Shown: positions 33,894 through 45,985, numbered from the stretch's first letter. The stretch: DNA of 64,000 nt from Hexactinellida sp. DTS-2022 (GCA_028753945.1 JAPNXP010000006.1:2356001-2420000); one strand, 5' to 3'. Notes: generated by a model not told the origin, from the letters alone. Numbers and translations: made by a program.

Positions 33894-34646
33894 AATTAAA
33901 AAAACATTATTTCCTCGTTTTAGTGGTTGACTATTATATATCTTTGCTCACCATTATTATTTAGCTTAGTTACGGATTCTTATTAGAGTCAAACTATTTT
34001 CACCTTAAATATATTTATAGATCTTGATATACTTACACATTATTTCCAATATTATAATCAACCCGTCACTTGTACATAACGACCACTTTATGGCCAGTCT
34101 ATTGGGTGGCAGTTTTTAAGAAGTTCAATTCTACTGTAGATTACTAAACTTGGTAAATGAAGTTAAATGGAGAAACTTGGAATTGTACTATATAAGATGA
34201 TCATTTAATTAATAAATACTGGAAAATTTCAACCTTAAAGTATTTTGATTTGGTGGAACCAACTCGTTTATTATAGGAAAGTGATTTAATTGGAACTAAA
34301 GAAAATGAATTGATAATACATTAAAGGTTAAATAAAACAAGCCGGCAATAAAATTAAAATTAAAATCGTAATCTGTTTTCAATAGATCTTCGATATAGAC
34401 GTGAATTTCAAGTGGTTGATATAAATTTCATATCTTACTAACTGCTATAGAGCATGCATAGAGCTATCCACGTTACTTTGGTGTAGCGAACATTTGAGTT
34501 GGAAAGAGCTGTAGTCAAAAGCAGTTAGAGGATCATAAGGAAACATGGAACACCTGATTATATTTATAGATAACCTAATCGGTCCCTCAGGGTTGCTGAT
34601 ATACCTCCGGACGTTTCCCAGGTTAAAATCCAAAGTTTGTTAATAC
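33894..34646. other. Intergenic, no recognised feature
   Basis: AT-rich, no structure recognised. Confidence 0.4.
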
Positions 34647-34654
34647 GAGTCCAG

Positions 34655-35239
34655 CAGGGAATGAAAGGTTCACGAACGGACTGAATTGACTCAATTCAGT
34701 TCATCTTAAATTGACGCACGTTCAGTTCGTTCAAGTTCACCTCCTAACTTCAGCTCCACCAGCGTTCGTTCAGTTCGTTCATTCCGTTCAATTAAGTTCG
34801 TTCAGTTCGTTCAATCCGTTCAATTAAATCGTTCAGTTCGTTCAATCCGTTCAATTCGTTTAGTTCAGTTCGTTCAGTGTACAGTTAGAATGTCGAACTA
34901 TTCGGTTTATGATAGACTGTTCTAACCTCCAAGCTAAAATTGAAGTCGGGTTAAGAAACTAGAATCAAAGCTAAGAGACATGAGTCCACTAGGGATGTCC
35001 GGAATTAGCACTTTTGCAGTCACCTATCATATTTATTGGATCCATATTTATAATTTATCTTTATTCTGTTTACTTCGTTCAGTTCAGTTCGTTCAATCCG
35101 TTCAATTCAGTTCGTTCAATTGCCGTTCGGAAATCGTTGGCGTTCGTTCAGTTCGTTCACCGTGAATCCATTAAAAGCCCTGCGTTCAGTTCGTTCAGTT
35201 CAAGTTCAATAAGTTCGTTCGTGAACCTTTCATTCCCTG
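34655..35239. mobile_element. hAT MITE with GTTCAGTTC arrays (585 bp)
   Basis: Perfect 8-bp TSD GAGTCCAG at 34647-34654 and 35240-35247. Both termini CAGGGAATGAAAGGTTCACG, inverted. Interior arrays of TTCAGTTCG and TTCAATCCG on both sides of an unrelated centre. A truncated copy is at 13210-13281. Confidence 0.95.
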
Positions 35240-35359
35240 GAGTCCAGCAAACTAATCTATATTTACATACAGTAATTCAACAAAAAAGTTCATAAATAAA
35301 AACCATAATTATGGGCCGTTTCGATCCTCTATAGATCTCATCAGCAAGATAGTAACAAT

Positions 35360-35470
35360 CCTGGACAGCGACAAAACATAAACGAATTACACACAGAGAA
35401 AATGGTAATATTAAATTACAACATAGAACATAAACGAATTACACAGAGAGAAAATGGTAAAATAATAAAT
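35360..35470. repeat. Direct duplication
   Basis: ACATAAACGAATTACACA, then GAGAAAATGGTAA, occurs twice about 55 bp apart. Confidence 0.7.
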
Positions 35471-35499
35471 CATAAGTGGGTGTACTTGCATTCAGCAGA

Positions 35500-35670
35500 A
35501 GCCAGGGAACACAGGCATATGACTATGTCAAGCCAGTGAACCAAGACGCTTGCCTCAGCTCCAAGCCAGGGAACAACAGACGCTTGACTATCTCAAGCCA
35601 GGTGAACCAAGACGCTTGCCTCGCCTCCAAGCCATGTAATACACAGACATACGCTTGCAACAAGCCAGAT
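35500..35670. repeat. Tandem repeat, about 70-bp unit
   Basis: GAACCAAGACGCTTGCCTC, then CTCCAAGCCA recurs two to three times with drift (AAGCCAGGGAAC, AAGCCAGGTGAACC). Confidence 0.7.
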
Positions 35671-35840
35671 ATACACATATATACTCGGACACACGTTAGG
35701 TGTTACTATTAAAATAATAACAATTTAAACAATGCTCTTGACTGTAATACTACTGAGATACATATATCGCATCATAATGATTAGAACAAGATCCTGAAAA
35801 TTGATACTATGACAACATAAAAGTTAAATAACATAACAAG

Positions 35841-36420
35841 TTAATTTACAGTTCCCCATGAATAATTACGCCTCATGTTACTAAAGTGTTGCTGAATAGT
35901 AACTGCAGTATAGCCCTGGAGACCACAAAGTGCACCAACATAGTGACTCTGTTCAAACGTTTCTATTAGAGAATCACGGATATTATGGTGTTCACTTTCA
36001 TTACCGAAAATTAAGTGAGACAATGTTATAATGAAACAATTTCCATCGCCTGTTACAGGAACTATTTTTAAATTAAACCTATGTCTAACATTTGCATGCA
36101 TAAAATCGTAGTGAGAAGTAGATGAGACTCTACAACCTGTAAAGTTAGTCGGTCTTATGTGTATCCTATGCAGGTTAATGCATTGTGCTAACGATTGTCT
36201 CATTGCATAAGTAAACGTATTAGCATTGTTAACAGGAGATATAGGAGGTACATTGAGAGTCGGTATGTAGACCTGATCAATAATAATATCCGGATCAACA
36301 TGACTAATATTATCAGTAGGAATTGGGTCAACATCAGAAATTGTTGACTTTTGTCGACCAATAATACTTGTTGAGTGGGAATCATGTGGTAGTTTGTCAT
36401 GATTATCCACAGTACTAATC
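35841..36420 (-). pseudogene. Helentron OTU cysteine peptidase domain (3'-incomplete)
   Basis: Follows the endonuclease end (YFSDYKPMLVNL) with no stop. After a linker of about 90 residues come FNLKIVPVTGDGNCFIITLS and HLIFGNESEHHNIRDSLIE. GDGNC holds the catalytic Asp and Cys of OTU peptidases. It stops at MRRNYSWGTVN, where the family goes on (WGTEVEI...), so the strand with the catalytic His is missing. The role in Helentrons is unknown; protein processing or deubiquitination is usually guessed. Confidence 0.8.
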
Positions 36421-37130
36421 GCATTTAAGCCCGTGCCTAGATTAACTAACATTGGCTTATAATCACTAAAGTATGATTCATAATAACAACATGAACAAGA
36501 AAAGTTTTTAGTAAATAAACAGTCTAACTGAGACCCATAATTAGTGGATACTCCAGATATAGCTTGAGTGAACCCACTATCTGAAAAATATTCATAAAGA
36601 TATCTCTGTCGGGAGATCGAGCAAATAAATCGATATTGAAGTCACCTGTTACTATTAGGTGATTAGAAGTACGACTCAAACAAAGAACCTGATCAAGTTC
36701 AATTAGAAATTGCTTTAAAGGAGATTGTGGAGACTTGTATATACAAACTAATACCATAGACTCATCAGTTATTATGGGATCATTAAATTCTACAACTAAT
36801 ATTTCAATCATTATGACAGCTTGAATGTGCAAATAGAAATTTGCACAAAGTTGGATTTCGGGAGTAGATATGTGTACCAGAACCAGGGATTCTAGCATTA
36901 CTATCAATTCTACCAATGAGAGTATGACCAGGGATATTAACGCTATCAGTGGATAAGGTCATTGTCTCTTGTAAGACTAATACTTGGGATTGTATTATTA
37001 GTTGGTCTACTATCAAGTCGTCACAGTGCTTATTCAATGAACGAACATTGTGTACATAGAGATGAGGGCTGGTTAGTGGAATAGACCACATAATAGCACA
37101 GTAATCCTTTAATCGCTTAAGTTCTAAGTG
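36421..37130 (-). pseudogene. Helentron EEP (apurinic-like) endonuclease domain
   Basis: Right after the helicase end: LYVHNVRSLNKHCDDLIVDQ (N-terminal Asn of the fold), VLVLQETMTL (catalytic Glu), MVLVCIYKSPQSPLKQFL, IVTGDFNIDLFAR (catalytic Asp and Asn), and the closing YFSDYKPM (SDH-like). It is kin to the endonuclease of CR1-like LINEs, as known for Helentrons. Frame changes break it near 36920 and 36540. Confidence 0.8.
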
Positions 37131-39300
37131 GACAGGATCTTTTTCAGATAACTTATCAGTTAGTTTAAGATTACCAACTACAAACAGACCATATGCAGAT
37201 TTAGCCCTACAGAGCGCGGTGTATAACGCATTGAGTAGCATACGTAATTCTACGTATATGGACTACAACACAATCGTAAGTATCGCCTTGACTCTTATGA
37301 ATTGTAAGAGCTTCGGCTACTATGAAAGGAAACTGCTTCCTAACTATCTTATAGGAACTCACACCATTCCCAAACGTCGTGTTTCCAATCCAATAGGAGT
37401 CCAGTTCCTTGGAATTGCACTATCTCTAAGATAACGATGCTGAGACTTTGCCTGTATGTCCTTTCCTACAGTTGGATCATCAAACTCCATCCAGAGGATA
37501 CAGGGAACTCGTTCCAGAGAATCGCTCTTGGTCCATACACTATTTCTTCAAGAGGCCAGTAGCTCCATTAACCAGACCATCTTGTATGTCGTTATTCACT
37601 GTCATGAGTTATCTAGCGCCCAGCTTCAGGAAGAGCTCATAGGGTAGTCCCTGGGTGTCACATACCTTTAGGTGTTTAATAAAGTTACTCAGCTTGTCAG
37701 AAATAGCTCCAGCAGTATCTCCTACTAAAGAATCAATAGCTATAAATCTAAAACCTTAAGTGGTTAATGCATTGAGAACAATCTCGTTATGAGCATTAAC
37801 ACTGGCGATAGTACTAAACAGATGGATAGATTTTATGGGAAGATTCTCATAAAAACTCTTTCTGTATAATTCTAATAGTAAATAGATTTGTGTCATCCTC
37901 AGTTAAACAAGAGTTAGCAAATTTTTTTAATGCTAATGCAAACTTCTCATCATCTTTTTGTCTCATCATTTCCGTCAGTTCTATATATGAGAATTTTTCC
38001 CAAAGGTACGGACCAACCAGTCCGTCGTAATTATTGTCACTGGAGATTGAAATTTGAAAGACATAACTATCCTTAACCGGACGTAACTGATGGAAATCTG
38101 CAACACAGATAATGGAGACACCACCAAAGTCCAGTGAATGATCCATAATGGCTTTCAATCGCTTATTAACCTGAGACAGAATTTTACTACCAACCATGGA
38201 TATTTCATATATAATGATAACTTTTAAACAGCTTAGCTTACTTCTTAATGTGTTACAAACATCAGAAGATAAGTTGGGCATTTCGCCGTTATACTCCGTT
38301 ACAAATGCAGAATGTAGTGTCATACCACGGATATTAAAAGCAGCTTTACCTTCGGAGCTGTTAGCAGGACCTTAATAGCATCAGGCTTAGTGCCAGGTAG
38401 TGAATTCATAAATTTTACCAAACCTTCGTATAAGACTCGCACGACCGTACTCTTACCAACACCAGCACCTCCTCCTATATAGAGATACATAGGCAGCTGC
38501 TTCATAGTCTTAAAGCAGTGCAGAGTGTGGAGGAATACAGTACGCTGAACCTTGTTCAAGCTGCGACACATCTGAAGGAATACCTCTTCAGTATTCATGT
38601 AGGAATATTGAAGAATCCACCTACAGATTTAGTTCCGGGATCACTATTGGGGTCTACAGTCCAGGGATTGTCGTTCCCTGGATTGTCTACCTGGAAGTCA
38701 GTATCCTCAATAACCACTGGACCCTCATTGTTCATTATTTCCTCAATATCAATTCCATTAAAGTTAAGCTCATCAGGGTCCAAGTCCTCGAGGATATTAA
38801 TAGCCTCGTCGATTGAGGACAGGTCTCTGCTTTCAAACAATTCCCGATTCTGAGTAATCAGATAAAGATGGGTAGCATACATAGACTTAAAGTCGATATT
38901 GTCAGTATCACTAGTGTCAGTTCTCCATGGTACAAACAGCATTAACTGTTCTCTATAAAAGTTAACTTCGTCCTGTATAATACTATACCTTCTAAATCGG
39001 TAAATTTTAGCTTTACGACGAAGTCTCATAAAACCTGTATCTTTGAGAGGAAATAGATACGGGTTATCGACCAGGGACGCTGCTTCGTCTTCCATATTTT
39101 CCTCCTCAAAGTCGGGATTAGTTTTACACATTCGCTTACTAGATTGGAATTCATACCATGCTGCAAACTCAGCTAGGCATGTTTCCTCTAATTCATCAGG
39201 TCGTTGCATGTAGTGCTCAATTAAACCTGACAAAAGTATATCCACTGAATCCTGTTCCATACCCATTAAAACGGGTTTGGACTTGAGTATCCTAACCCGT
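37131..39300 (-). pseudogene. Helentron PIF1-type helicase domain
   Basis: N to C: FAAWYEFQSSKRMCK and other Helitron-specific blocks; LNKVQRTVFLHTLHCFKTMK; Walker A GGGAGVGKSTVVRVL near 38455; Walker B position KVIIIYEISMVGSK near 38200 (usual sequence IIDEISM, here IIYEISM, losing the key Asp); ICVADFHQLRPV; LTEMMRQKDDEKFA; and the last motif YTALCRAKSAYGLFVVGN near 37200. SF1B helicase of the PIF1 family, thought to unwind DNA in rolling-circle transposition. Broken several times. Confidence 0.85.
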
Positions 39301-39345
39301 TCATTAGCAGGATTGGTGTTAATATAGACATTTGCTCTACTGCAC

Positions 39346-42032
39346 TTAGAGAGAGGGAGACCGAGAAGATGTTAAGAAACCTCTATAGCTGATACCTCGG
39401 TACAGCTCTGAAATTTGTATGCAATTCCCCTCAGTCTCTTTAATAGTGGCATTGCCTGCTTTCAGATGCATTAAGGCATCTCTCAACAACTTAGACATCC
39501 CACGCTGGGACTTTCCGTTATACGAAATAACGTAAACAGCACAAGCGTATGGATTCAATATGTTTTGGAGATCCATATTAGCTTTCCATAAATGCAATAT
39601 AGACGTATTATGAGTATTGAACCGCATTTCATTCAAATTTCGTTTCAGAAATATAGTTGGCCTATTTATACAAGATAATAATGCAGTTATGTATTGCTTT
39701 CGGTAACATAGAGTTCATTAAAGAAATCCTGTATCGTTATACTACCCAAGTCAGTATCGCTCTTATCATAGGTGTCAATGAGAGTATATATTTTCTTAGC
39801 AGTCTCCTTAAGAGCTGCATTAGCAGCTATCTCCTCTTTGGTAGCCCTACTGGCATCAAACTCCAGTGGTTCTAGAATTTTAGTTGATACCATTGGAGGA
39901 TACGGGATACCAAACCTACAGCGCCGAAACGACTTTTTCTTATAACACGTATTTGAGTGCTTATGTCGCTGTAACTTAATATCATCCTCAGTTAGTTTAC
40001 TAGTCTCATCTGGCAATTTACATGAGATAGTACGATCAATAAATTATATTACTTCAGGTAACGGATTGTGGTCATACTTAGGGGCATCTTGTACCCAAAG
40101 TAACGAATGCACATGTGGAGACCCTCTTTGCTGAAATTATATTCTCAAATAGTAATCAGTCAATTTACAAGGGGACTAACCTCTGATCGAAACACCTTAA
40201 ATAGCTCCTTGGAGCGGTGATCAAAGTACCTAGCACAGGTGACAGGATCTCTCCTTATCAGATCTGCTCTCTCGCTCCACTGGAATTCCAGAACCTCTTC
40301 AACAGACAGCTTAACGTCATCTATGATCTGTTTCAGTTTCCTTAGTAGCTCTAGCCATTTAGTCTCAGCAGCAGACAGAGTTAGAAAGAACGTGGGATAC
40401 CCCAGCTGTCTTATCATAGACATCAGCTCTCTCTGTTTCTGCTGCCAGAATGCGGGGGATAGACCGGACTTGTTTCAAGAACTTAAAAGCCTCATCGTCC
40501 ACAACCATTCTCTCCAGATTGTCGTCATTGAGAACATCAGACACTGTTATAGCCTGTCCGTCTGTAGACTTTGTTTTTCTCATACAAATATTGATAGCAC
40601 TGTTAAGACTAGCTGTCTCTACCAGTTTGTACTTGAGAAGCAGTTGAGTAGAGGGATGTTAGTGCTACATCTCCTATCATATCTAGGGAAGTCTCATTGG
40701 AAGTTTTGAAAATTATATTGAAACTTAGTTAATTGTAATTGAAATAACAAATATGTTATTGGACCATGCACATAACAGTCATTTAACTTTAAGAATATCC
40801 ATGGTTGAGTAACAAAATTATGTATATAGTAGAGATTGAGATTATAAGTATTATTAGATTGTAACTAACCTCAACATGTCAGACTTTGATTTCTTGTGGA
40901 TAGACAGGTCCTCAGGTAAGTCTCTCTTGAGGCCAGCAAACACACAAGGGTAAGCTAGTTCCTAGATAAACCTATCCGTGGTTAAGTACAGATGCTTCCT
41001 CCCTTCTCCAGGAGCCAATTTCATTTGCAAGTTCTCATTAGACAGCAGCAGTGTATCTAGAGAACCAGGGTTAATGGGGAGATCATCCTTGGTCTCATCC
41101 CAATCATCAATATCCTTCAACAACTCCTCACGGATATTGAAGAGCTCCTCGATACCAGGAACAATCTCAGAATCCTCTTGTTCTTCATCTACAACTACTT
41201 TATCACAAGGCTCGTCATTCGGGTTAACAAGAAAATTAACATTACCAGAACCAGTTCGTGCTACAGAGCTAACCCTATTCTCTGAAACTACTACCTTCTC
41301 TAGCTTTCAAGAGCTCAGTGGTGGAGAGATAGAGAGCTTCTTCTAACACTACATTAGGTCTTATCGTTTCGTATAAATAAGGTTTCGCGAATGATAACTT
41401 ACGAAACAATTGTAGCTGAATAGTTTGTGACTGTAAGAATGTCCTAGGTAACTGATTAACAGGCTTATCTATGTCTATGGGAACATTAACAACCATGCCA
41501 TGAGTCCGTGCTGTCTCTCCCTGCCCAGAGATCTGATGTTCATGAACTCGTGTCTGGGAGATACCAGTCTCTGTTCAATCAGTCAGACCAGATAGCACTG
41601 GAGGAATCTCAGGGAAAGTTAAGTCACGCTATTTTAGGGACTCTGCAATCTTTGATAGAAATAAGACAGGTCTTACACACATATTCCATGTTGACTGTCT
41701 CATAGAGAAAAACCTAAATAGAAATAATTATAGATATTAAAATGAATAAGTATAACCGAAAATTATATTTAAAACAGACTTAACCAATAAATCATTTCTA
41801 AATAAATCTTACTATATTTAAAGATATTTATGATAGTACCAATTGAGTATAATATAATTACCAGTTTGACGAAATCATGTTTGCACACATTCGTTGAAAC
41901 GAGTTTTTCTCTCTTAAGAATTACAACTGTTTTCCTGAAATGGAGACACCCACAGCAAGAACAAACAAAGGTTGGCCCTTCAGCTATCTCAGATATATAT
42001 TTGAGAATAACAGACTTAAGTGCACTTTGCAT
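39346..42032 (-). pseudogene. Helentron zinc region and HUH Rep domain, with three introns
   Basis: Cys-rich start EGPTFVCSCCGCLHFRKTVV, intron 41714-41861 (GTAATT to ATTTAG), VCKTC and VVNVPIDIDKPVNQLPR, LAPGEGRKHLYLTTDRF, intron 40683-40869 (GTTAGT to CCCTAG), MIRQLGYPTFFLTLSAAETK, RDPVTCARYFDHRSKELFKV, intron 40131-40180 (GTTAGT to TTTCAG), QQRGSPHVHSLLWVQ (HUH histidines HVH), and YACAVYVISYNGKSQRGMSK with the two nicking Tyr. Introns keep phase in each case. Stops and frame changes also occur between 40020 and 39640 and in 41275-41700. Order and motifs are those of Helitron Rep. Confidence 0.85.
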
Positions 42033-42051
42033 AGTTCTATACCTATCTAAC

Positions 42052-42785
42052 TCAGCTAGGTTGTTTAATTTTCTCGTTAGAGTCTATCCGTTTCTCGGAA
42101 ACAAGCTTTACATGGCGTTCATTATGTTTCGCCCTCTCAGCTGGATCCTTGAGCTTATTGGCAACAGCGGCATTATGCTTAGCCCTCTCAGCTGGATCCT
42201 TGAGCTTATTTGCAACAGAAGCATTGTGTTTCGCTCTCTCAGCAGGATCCTTGAGCTTATTGGCAACAGCGGCATTATGCTTAGCCCTCTCAGCTGGATC
42301 CTTGAGCTTATCTGCAACAGATGCATTGTGTTTCGCCCTCTCAGCAGGACCCTTGAGCTTATTTGTCAATCTCTTCGACCTATCATTATTATATTTCGCT
42401 CGTGTTTCGGGATCCTCTCGATCTTTTTGACACTCGCAAGTCTTGTTTCGTTTTCATTATCACGAAACTCTGTAGCATCCGTTCTCCTCTTTTTAATAGC
42501 ATCTCTCTTTCTATCCTTAGTAGCTCTATAGCCTTTCCTCTTACGAGACTTAGGAGTAGAGATCGGTGTGCCCTTGCTAGGAGTAGCACAGCTAGAGGAG
42601 CACTGACTAGACAGCCCTAGATCATCCATCGGTACAACCTGAGAAGCAATTGGGGTACGCTGAACGTCCTGGCTTAGATCAGCATTAATTTCAGATTCCG
42701 AATCTTCGTTAGTTTCTCCTTGCGAGCATAACTGTACTTCCATTAGACTCAATTCTCGAATAGTAAGATCAATTGAAATATCCAT
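42052..42785 (-). pseudogene. Helentron basic N-terminus with 17-residue repeats
   Basis: MDISIDLTIRELSLMEVQLC, an acidic/Ser-rich stretch, a Lys/Arg-rich run (KSRKRKGYRATKDRKR), then five tandem units of NKLKDPAERAKHNAAVA or HNASVA (51 bp each, 42110-42365) alternating between Ala and Ser. Similar Lys/Arg/Pro repeats precede the zinc region in many animal Helitron proteins. One frame change near 42370. Confidence 0.75.
42110..42365 (-). repeat. 51-bp coding tandem repeat (5 units)
   Basis: Units of GGATCCTTGAGCTTATTGGC type every 51 bp. Units 1/3 and 2/4 are more alike, suggesting a 102-bp duplication. Confidence 0.9.
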
Positions 42786-43409
42786 ACTATCTAAAATATT
42801 GTATTGTAGGCATAGGGATAATTAAACATAATTTGCATTTAATCTTATTTAAAATCTATATTTAAATTAATGTTCGAATTGTAAGAATGAAAACAACAAT
42901 CGGCTGTATTTAACAGTAAGCATAATTATTAAAAATAGAGATATAAATATCTTATATTTTCGTTACTAATTTGAATTGACATCATCAAGTGTAAAAGTTC
43001 AAGTGTTTTCATTGCACTTGTATGAAACAGATCTTCACTTACAAAGAAACGAACAAATAATAATAACTGTCATTATCAAGCAGGATAGTAGCAATGGAAT
43101 ATGTTTTTTAGTATCAGTGAACTTTGGTGATGGATAAGATGCTGATTTTATTTAGGCAAAAAAACCGTTAAACCATATAAAATTAATTAATTGTTTATCA
43201 TCCGGATTTTTTCAGAAAATAGGGAGGGCGGACGGGATTTTATTTTTATTTTTTATATCCATTATTAATATACCAAACAATGAATATTAAATATTTAGTT
43301 TACTTAAAAAATCACATAATAATATCCAAATAATTAAAGTAATTCCCCAAATACAAGAATAATTATACATTAGTACTTTACACAAGTTTATAGCTAATAT
43401 CTGTACGAT
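42786..43409. other. Intergenic, no recognised feature
   Basis: AT-rich. The 5' end of the Helentron could lie here, but I saw no defined terminus. Confidence 0.4.
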
Positions 43410-43692
43410 CAGTGGCGCAAACAGGGGGGGGGCACGAGTGGGCGTGCGCAACCCCGTGAAAATTGAAGGGGGGCAACATTAATGGTGCGGGTGTTACCGT
43501 GCCCTCTGGATAAAAAATAAAATGTTCAATATAATTTAGGATAGTAAAATATACGTATAATTCATTAAAAAAATGTCATTTGTTGCAATCAAATTTTTTC
43601 GGGGGGGCAAGTCACCCCCAAAGAATCGCTCGCTACACTTGCTCCGCACCCCCCCAACTTCAACCTCAGACTTGTAAAACTTTGCGCCTATG
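43410..43692. mobile_element. hAT MITE (283 bp)
   Basis: Perfect 8-bp TSD TGTACGAT at 43402-43409 and 43693-43700. CAGTGGCGCAAACAGGGG at the left, inverted CATAGGCGCAAAGTTTTAC at the right, with G/C runs inside. Confidence 0.93.
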
Positions 43693-43936
43693 TGTACGAT
43701 TATGATCATAAGAAACAATAAAATATATCCGGACGGGGGATAAAATTTCGGACTGACGGGAATGATAAACAAATCATTAATTTTATATGGCCTTAAGTAT
43801 TCATTTTAAGAATTTTAAGAATAATCGTTGACATCCTTTCAAAGTTAATTATATTTAAATTTTAAAGGTAATTCGCTTCGAAAATATTCAAAAAAAATTG
43901 ATAATTAATGACAATGAAATAATTACCTGTTTCAGA

Positions 43937-45420
43937 TGAGTAGAGATCGACCGAAACTGTTTTTCGCCGAATATTCGGTTTCGGCCGAAATAGAATAGTT
44001 TGTGCTGAATATTCGGCGCCGAATATCGGTTTCAGCAAAATACTAATATTTATTATTATTATAGATGTGAGGAATATAATCATTTAATTTACCTTTTACG
44101 TCAAGACACAGTATTTTAATTTAAATAGAATAGTAGATGGGAATTAATACTTGAAATTAATTACGCTCATATTTACCCTACAAAATAGAAGTTTTTCAGC
44201 ATTCTCAGGTAAGAGTCTATTTCTTTCTGGTGTTAAAATATCTCCAGCTGTTGAAAATAATCTTTCAACATCAGTTGAAGTCGGAGGTGGCGTCAGATAT
44301 AAAACTGCTAAGGACAGTAGTTTATTTTCATACTTGTTACGCGGAATGTACCTACTCCAAAATTCCATGCAACTATCTGTAACTGGTGTATTAAATATCT
44401 GTCAACAACAATTTCAGCTTCTATATCTTCTAATATTTCGACGCTCTCATTTCTTTTATTATATTCTTCATCATAGACATGAAACTATCTGAAGTTCCTG
44501 ATGACATTGATGACAAATTAACCCCTGGGACAGGTTCTTGAAGAGAATTCAACTGTGTAACTAGAGATTGCCTTGCAATCCTATAAGCTGTCGTATTACA
44601 AAAGAAATGTCGCTTATAACGTGGATCCAAAAGACAAGACAACGAAAAAATGGAGATGCTCTCTATATCACCAAAACGCTTTTTCATTGCACATTTTAGT
44701 GAGCGTTTCATTGATATTATTCCTGAATCATTCGATGTGATATTAAGAGACCTCATAATTGTAGTTACAAAAGGGATAGTTGAGCTAATACAAGCTTCTT
44801 TTAATGACAAGAGCTTTGTTGCTTGTTCAAATGAGCTTAGAACCTGTACAACCTTTTCGCAAAGCAACCAGTCATTATTATTGAAATCAATATCAAGATG
44901 GGGAAATTCTAATAACGTTGCAGCTATAGCTTGTTTGAGAAATAGAATCCTTTCCAACATGTAATATGTACTATTCCATCTTGTTTCTACATCCTGGATT
45001 AGTCCAACTCGATTGAGAATATTCATTTGCTTTTCTTGCTGTAGATAAAGTTCTGAATAGAAGAGACTTGATCTACTCGCATGTCTACAGAGTTTCCTGC
45101 ATAATTGAATCAAAGATTCGACCGATTTCATTGATAACAATTCTTCTTTGATAACTAGTTGAAGTGTGTGATTTAAACAAGGGGCTGAAGATAATGAACA
45201 AGTTGGTGCATTAAATGCAGCCTTCATGTTTGCTGCGTTATCACGTAAACAAACACAAACTTTGTCCATAATGTTCCAATCAAGAAGGGTTGATTCTAGC
45301 CTCGAATATATGTTTTCGGCGGTATGATGGTCATCGAAAGGTATACAAATAGCAAATAGGCAATGAAATAATCGATAAGTTAGTTTGAATTTAAAACCCC
45401 GAATTTTTAGTATATATAAT
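43937..45420 (-). mobile_element. hAT transposon 3 (ZBED-like), 5'-truncated
   Basis: The 3' end near 43937-44040 carries TAGAGATCGACCGAAACTG and several CGAATATTCGG units, typical of a hAT end with subterminal repeats. The coding part runs 44144-45420 on the minus strand. At about 45420 it abuts the repeat that later received the LTR element, so the N-terminal half is missing. Confidence 0.65.
44144..45420 (-). pseudogene. hAT transposase (ZBED1/ZBED4-like), C-terminal two-thirds
   Basis: Minus strand: KFKLTYRLFHCLFAICIPFD, HHTAENIYSRLE, then CVCLRDNAANMKAAFN with the second catalytic Asp, CLNHTLQLVIKEELLSM, IQDVETRWNSTYYMLERILF (ETRWNST is a hAT hallmark), CLLDPRYKRHFF (LDPRYK), and after a frame change near 44430 the dimerisation end MEFWSRYI and LTPPPTSTDVERLFSTAGDI with the catalytic Glu in VERLFS. 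The BED finger and first Asp are absent. Ends INFKY at 44144. The middle stays open over 280 codons, so decay is moderate. Confidence 0.85.
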
Positions 45421-45816
45421 CAGCAATGCATGCCAAATAAAGGGAAACGTGTTTATGTGAGTTACTTGTGATGCAACAATCTGAATGTAACAAGCTGAAA
45501 TAGAAGCCTAATCAATCTCACAAGTGGAATCAATATAATTATCGAAAGTTTGAAGAATAGAATAAGATTTAACAGTTTTAATGAAACAGAAGTGTTAATA
45601 AAAATGAAATTTGGAACTCAATTGTGGCAACTTGCCGCACAAGCGAAGATCAATTTGAAAATTCGTGCACTGTGAAAGGGTGTAGAATTTAATTCTCTAT
45701 CGAATGATTATAAATTGAATATTCGGGTACTATTTATTGTTCCTGTTTCAATATTAAACAGGTGCAAAAATGTGTCCAAATAAATGTAATAAAAAATCGT
45801 GTAACCCATGAGACAC
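45420..45816. repeat. Repeat family R, copy A, left part
   Basis: GAAGTGTTAATAAA, GTGCACTGTGAAAG, TTCTCTATCGAATG, TTTATTGTTCCTG and CCCATGAGAC occur in the same order at 60580-61060 (copy B). Continues at 49230 beyond the LTR element. Confidence 0.75.
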
Positions 45817-45985
45817 TGTAATAACGTGAAGATCAATGATAACAATCAATTAACAGAATAGTAACAACTGAATACGTCTACCAGAATAATCCTAATACAA
45901 GTTAGCACAAGCTATTTATACTACTTTGATCTGTTTATAATTGACGCCTTAGTCTTGCTAGCTAAATCTCTATTGAGTTACTACA
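45817..45985 (-). repeat. 3' LTR of the Gypsy fossil
   Basis: 169 bp, same sequence as 49061-49229; preceded on the minus strand by the purine tract. Confidence 0.93.

Larger units (their letters stand above)
35841..42785 (-). mobile_element. Helentron (Helitron-like rolling-circle element), decayed
   Basis: Minus-strand order: basic N-terminus with 17-residue repeats, Cys-rich zinc region, HUH Rep, PIF1 helicase, EEP endonuclease, OTU peptidase. Rep plus helicase marks Helitrons; the added endonuclease marks the Helentron group. At least three short introns are visible. Frames break many times and the OTU ends early, so it is an old, inactive copy. I could not define its terminal sequences. 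Confidence 0.85.

Noticed and set aside
35014-35295. Frame rich in Ser/Phe/Val at 35.0-35.3 kb
   Set aside because: Translation of the GTTCAGTTC array of the MITE at 34655-35239.
41830-42531. Plus-strand frame of 233 codons at 41.8-42.5 kb
   Set aside because: Antisense shadow of the Helentron N-terminal repeats and zinc region, which carry family motifs on the minus strand.
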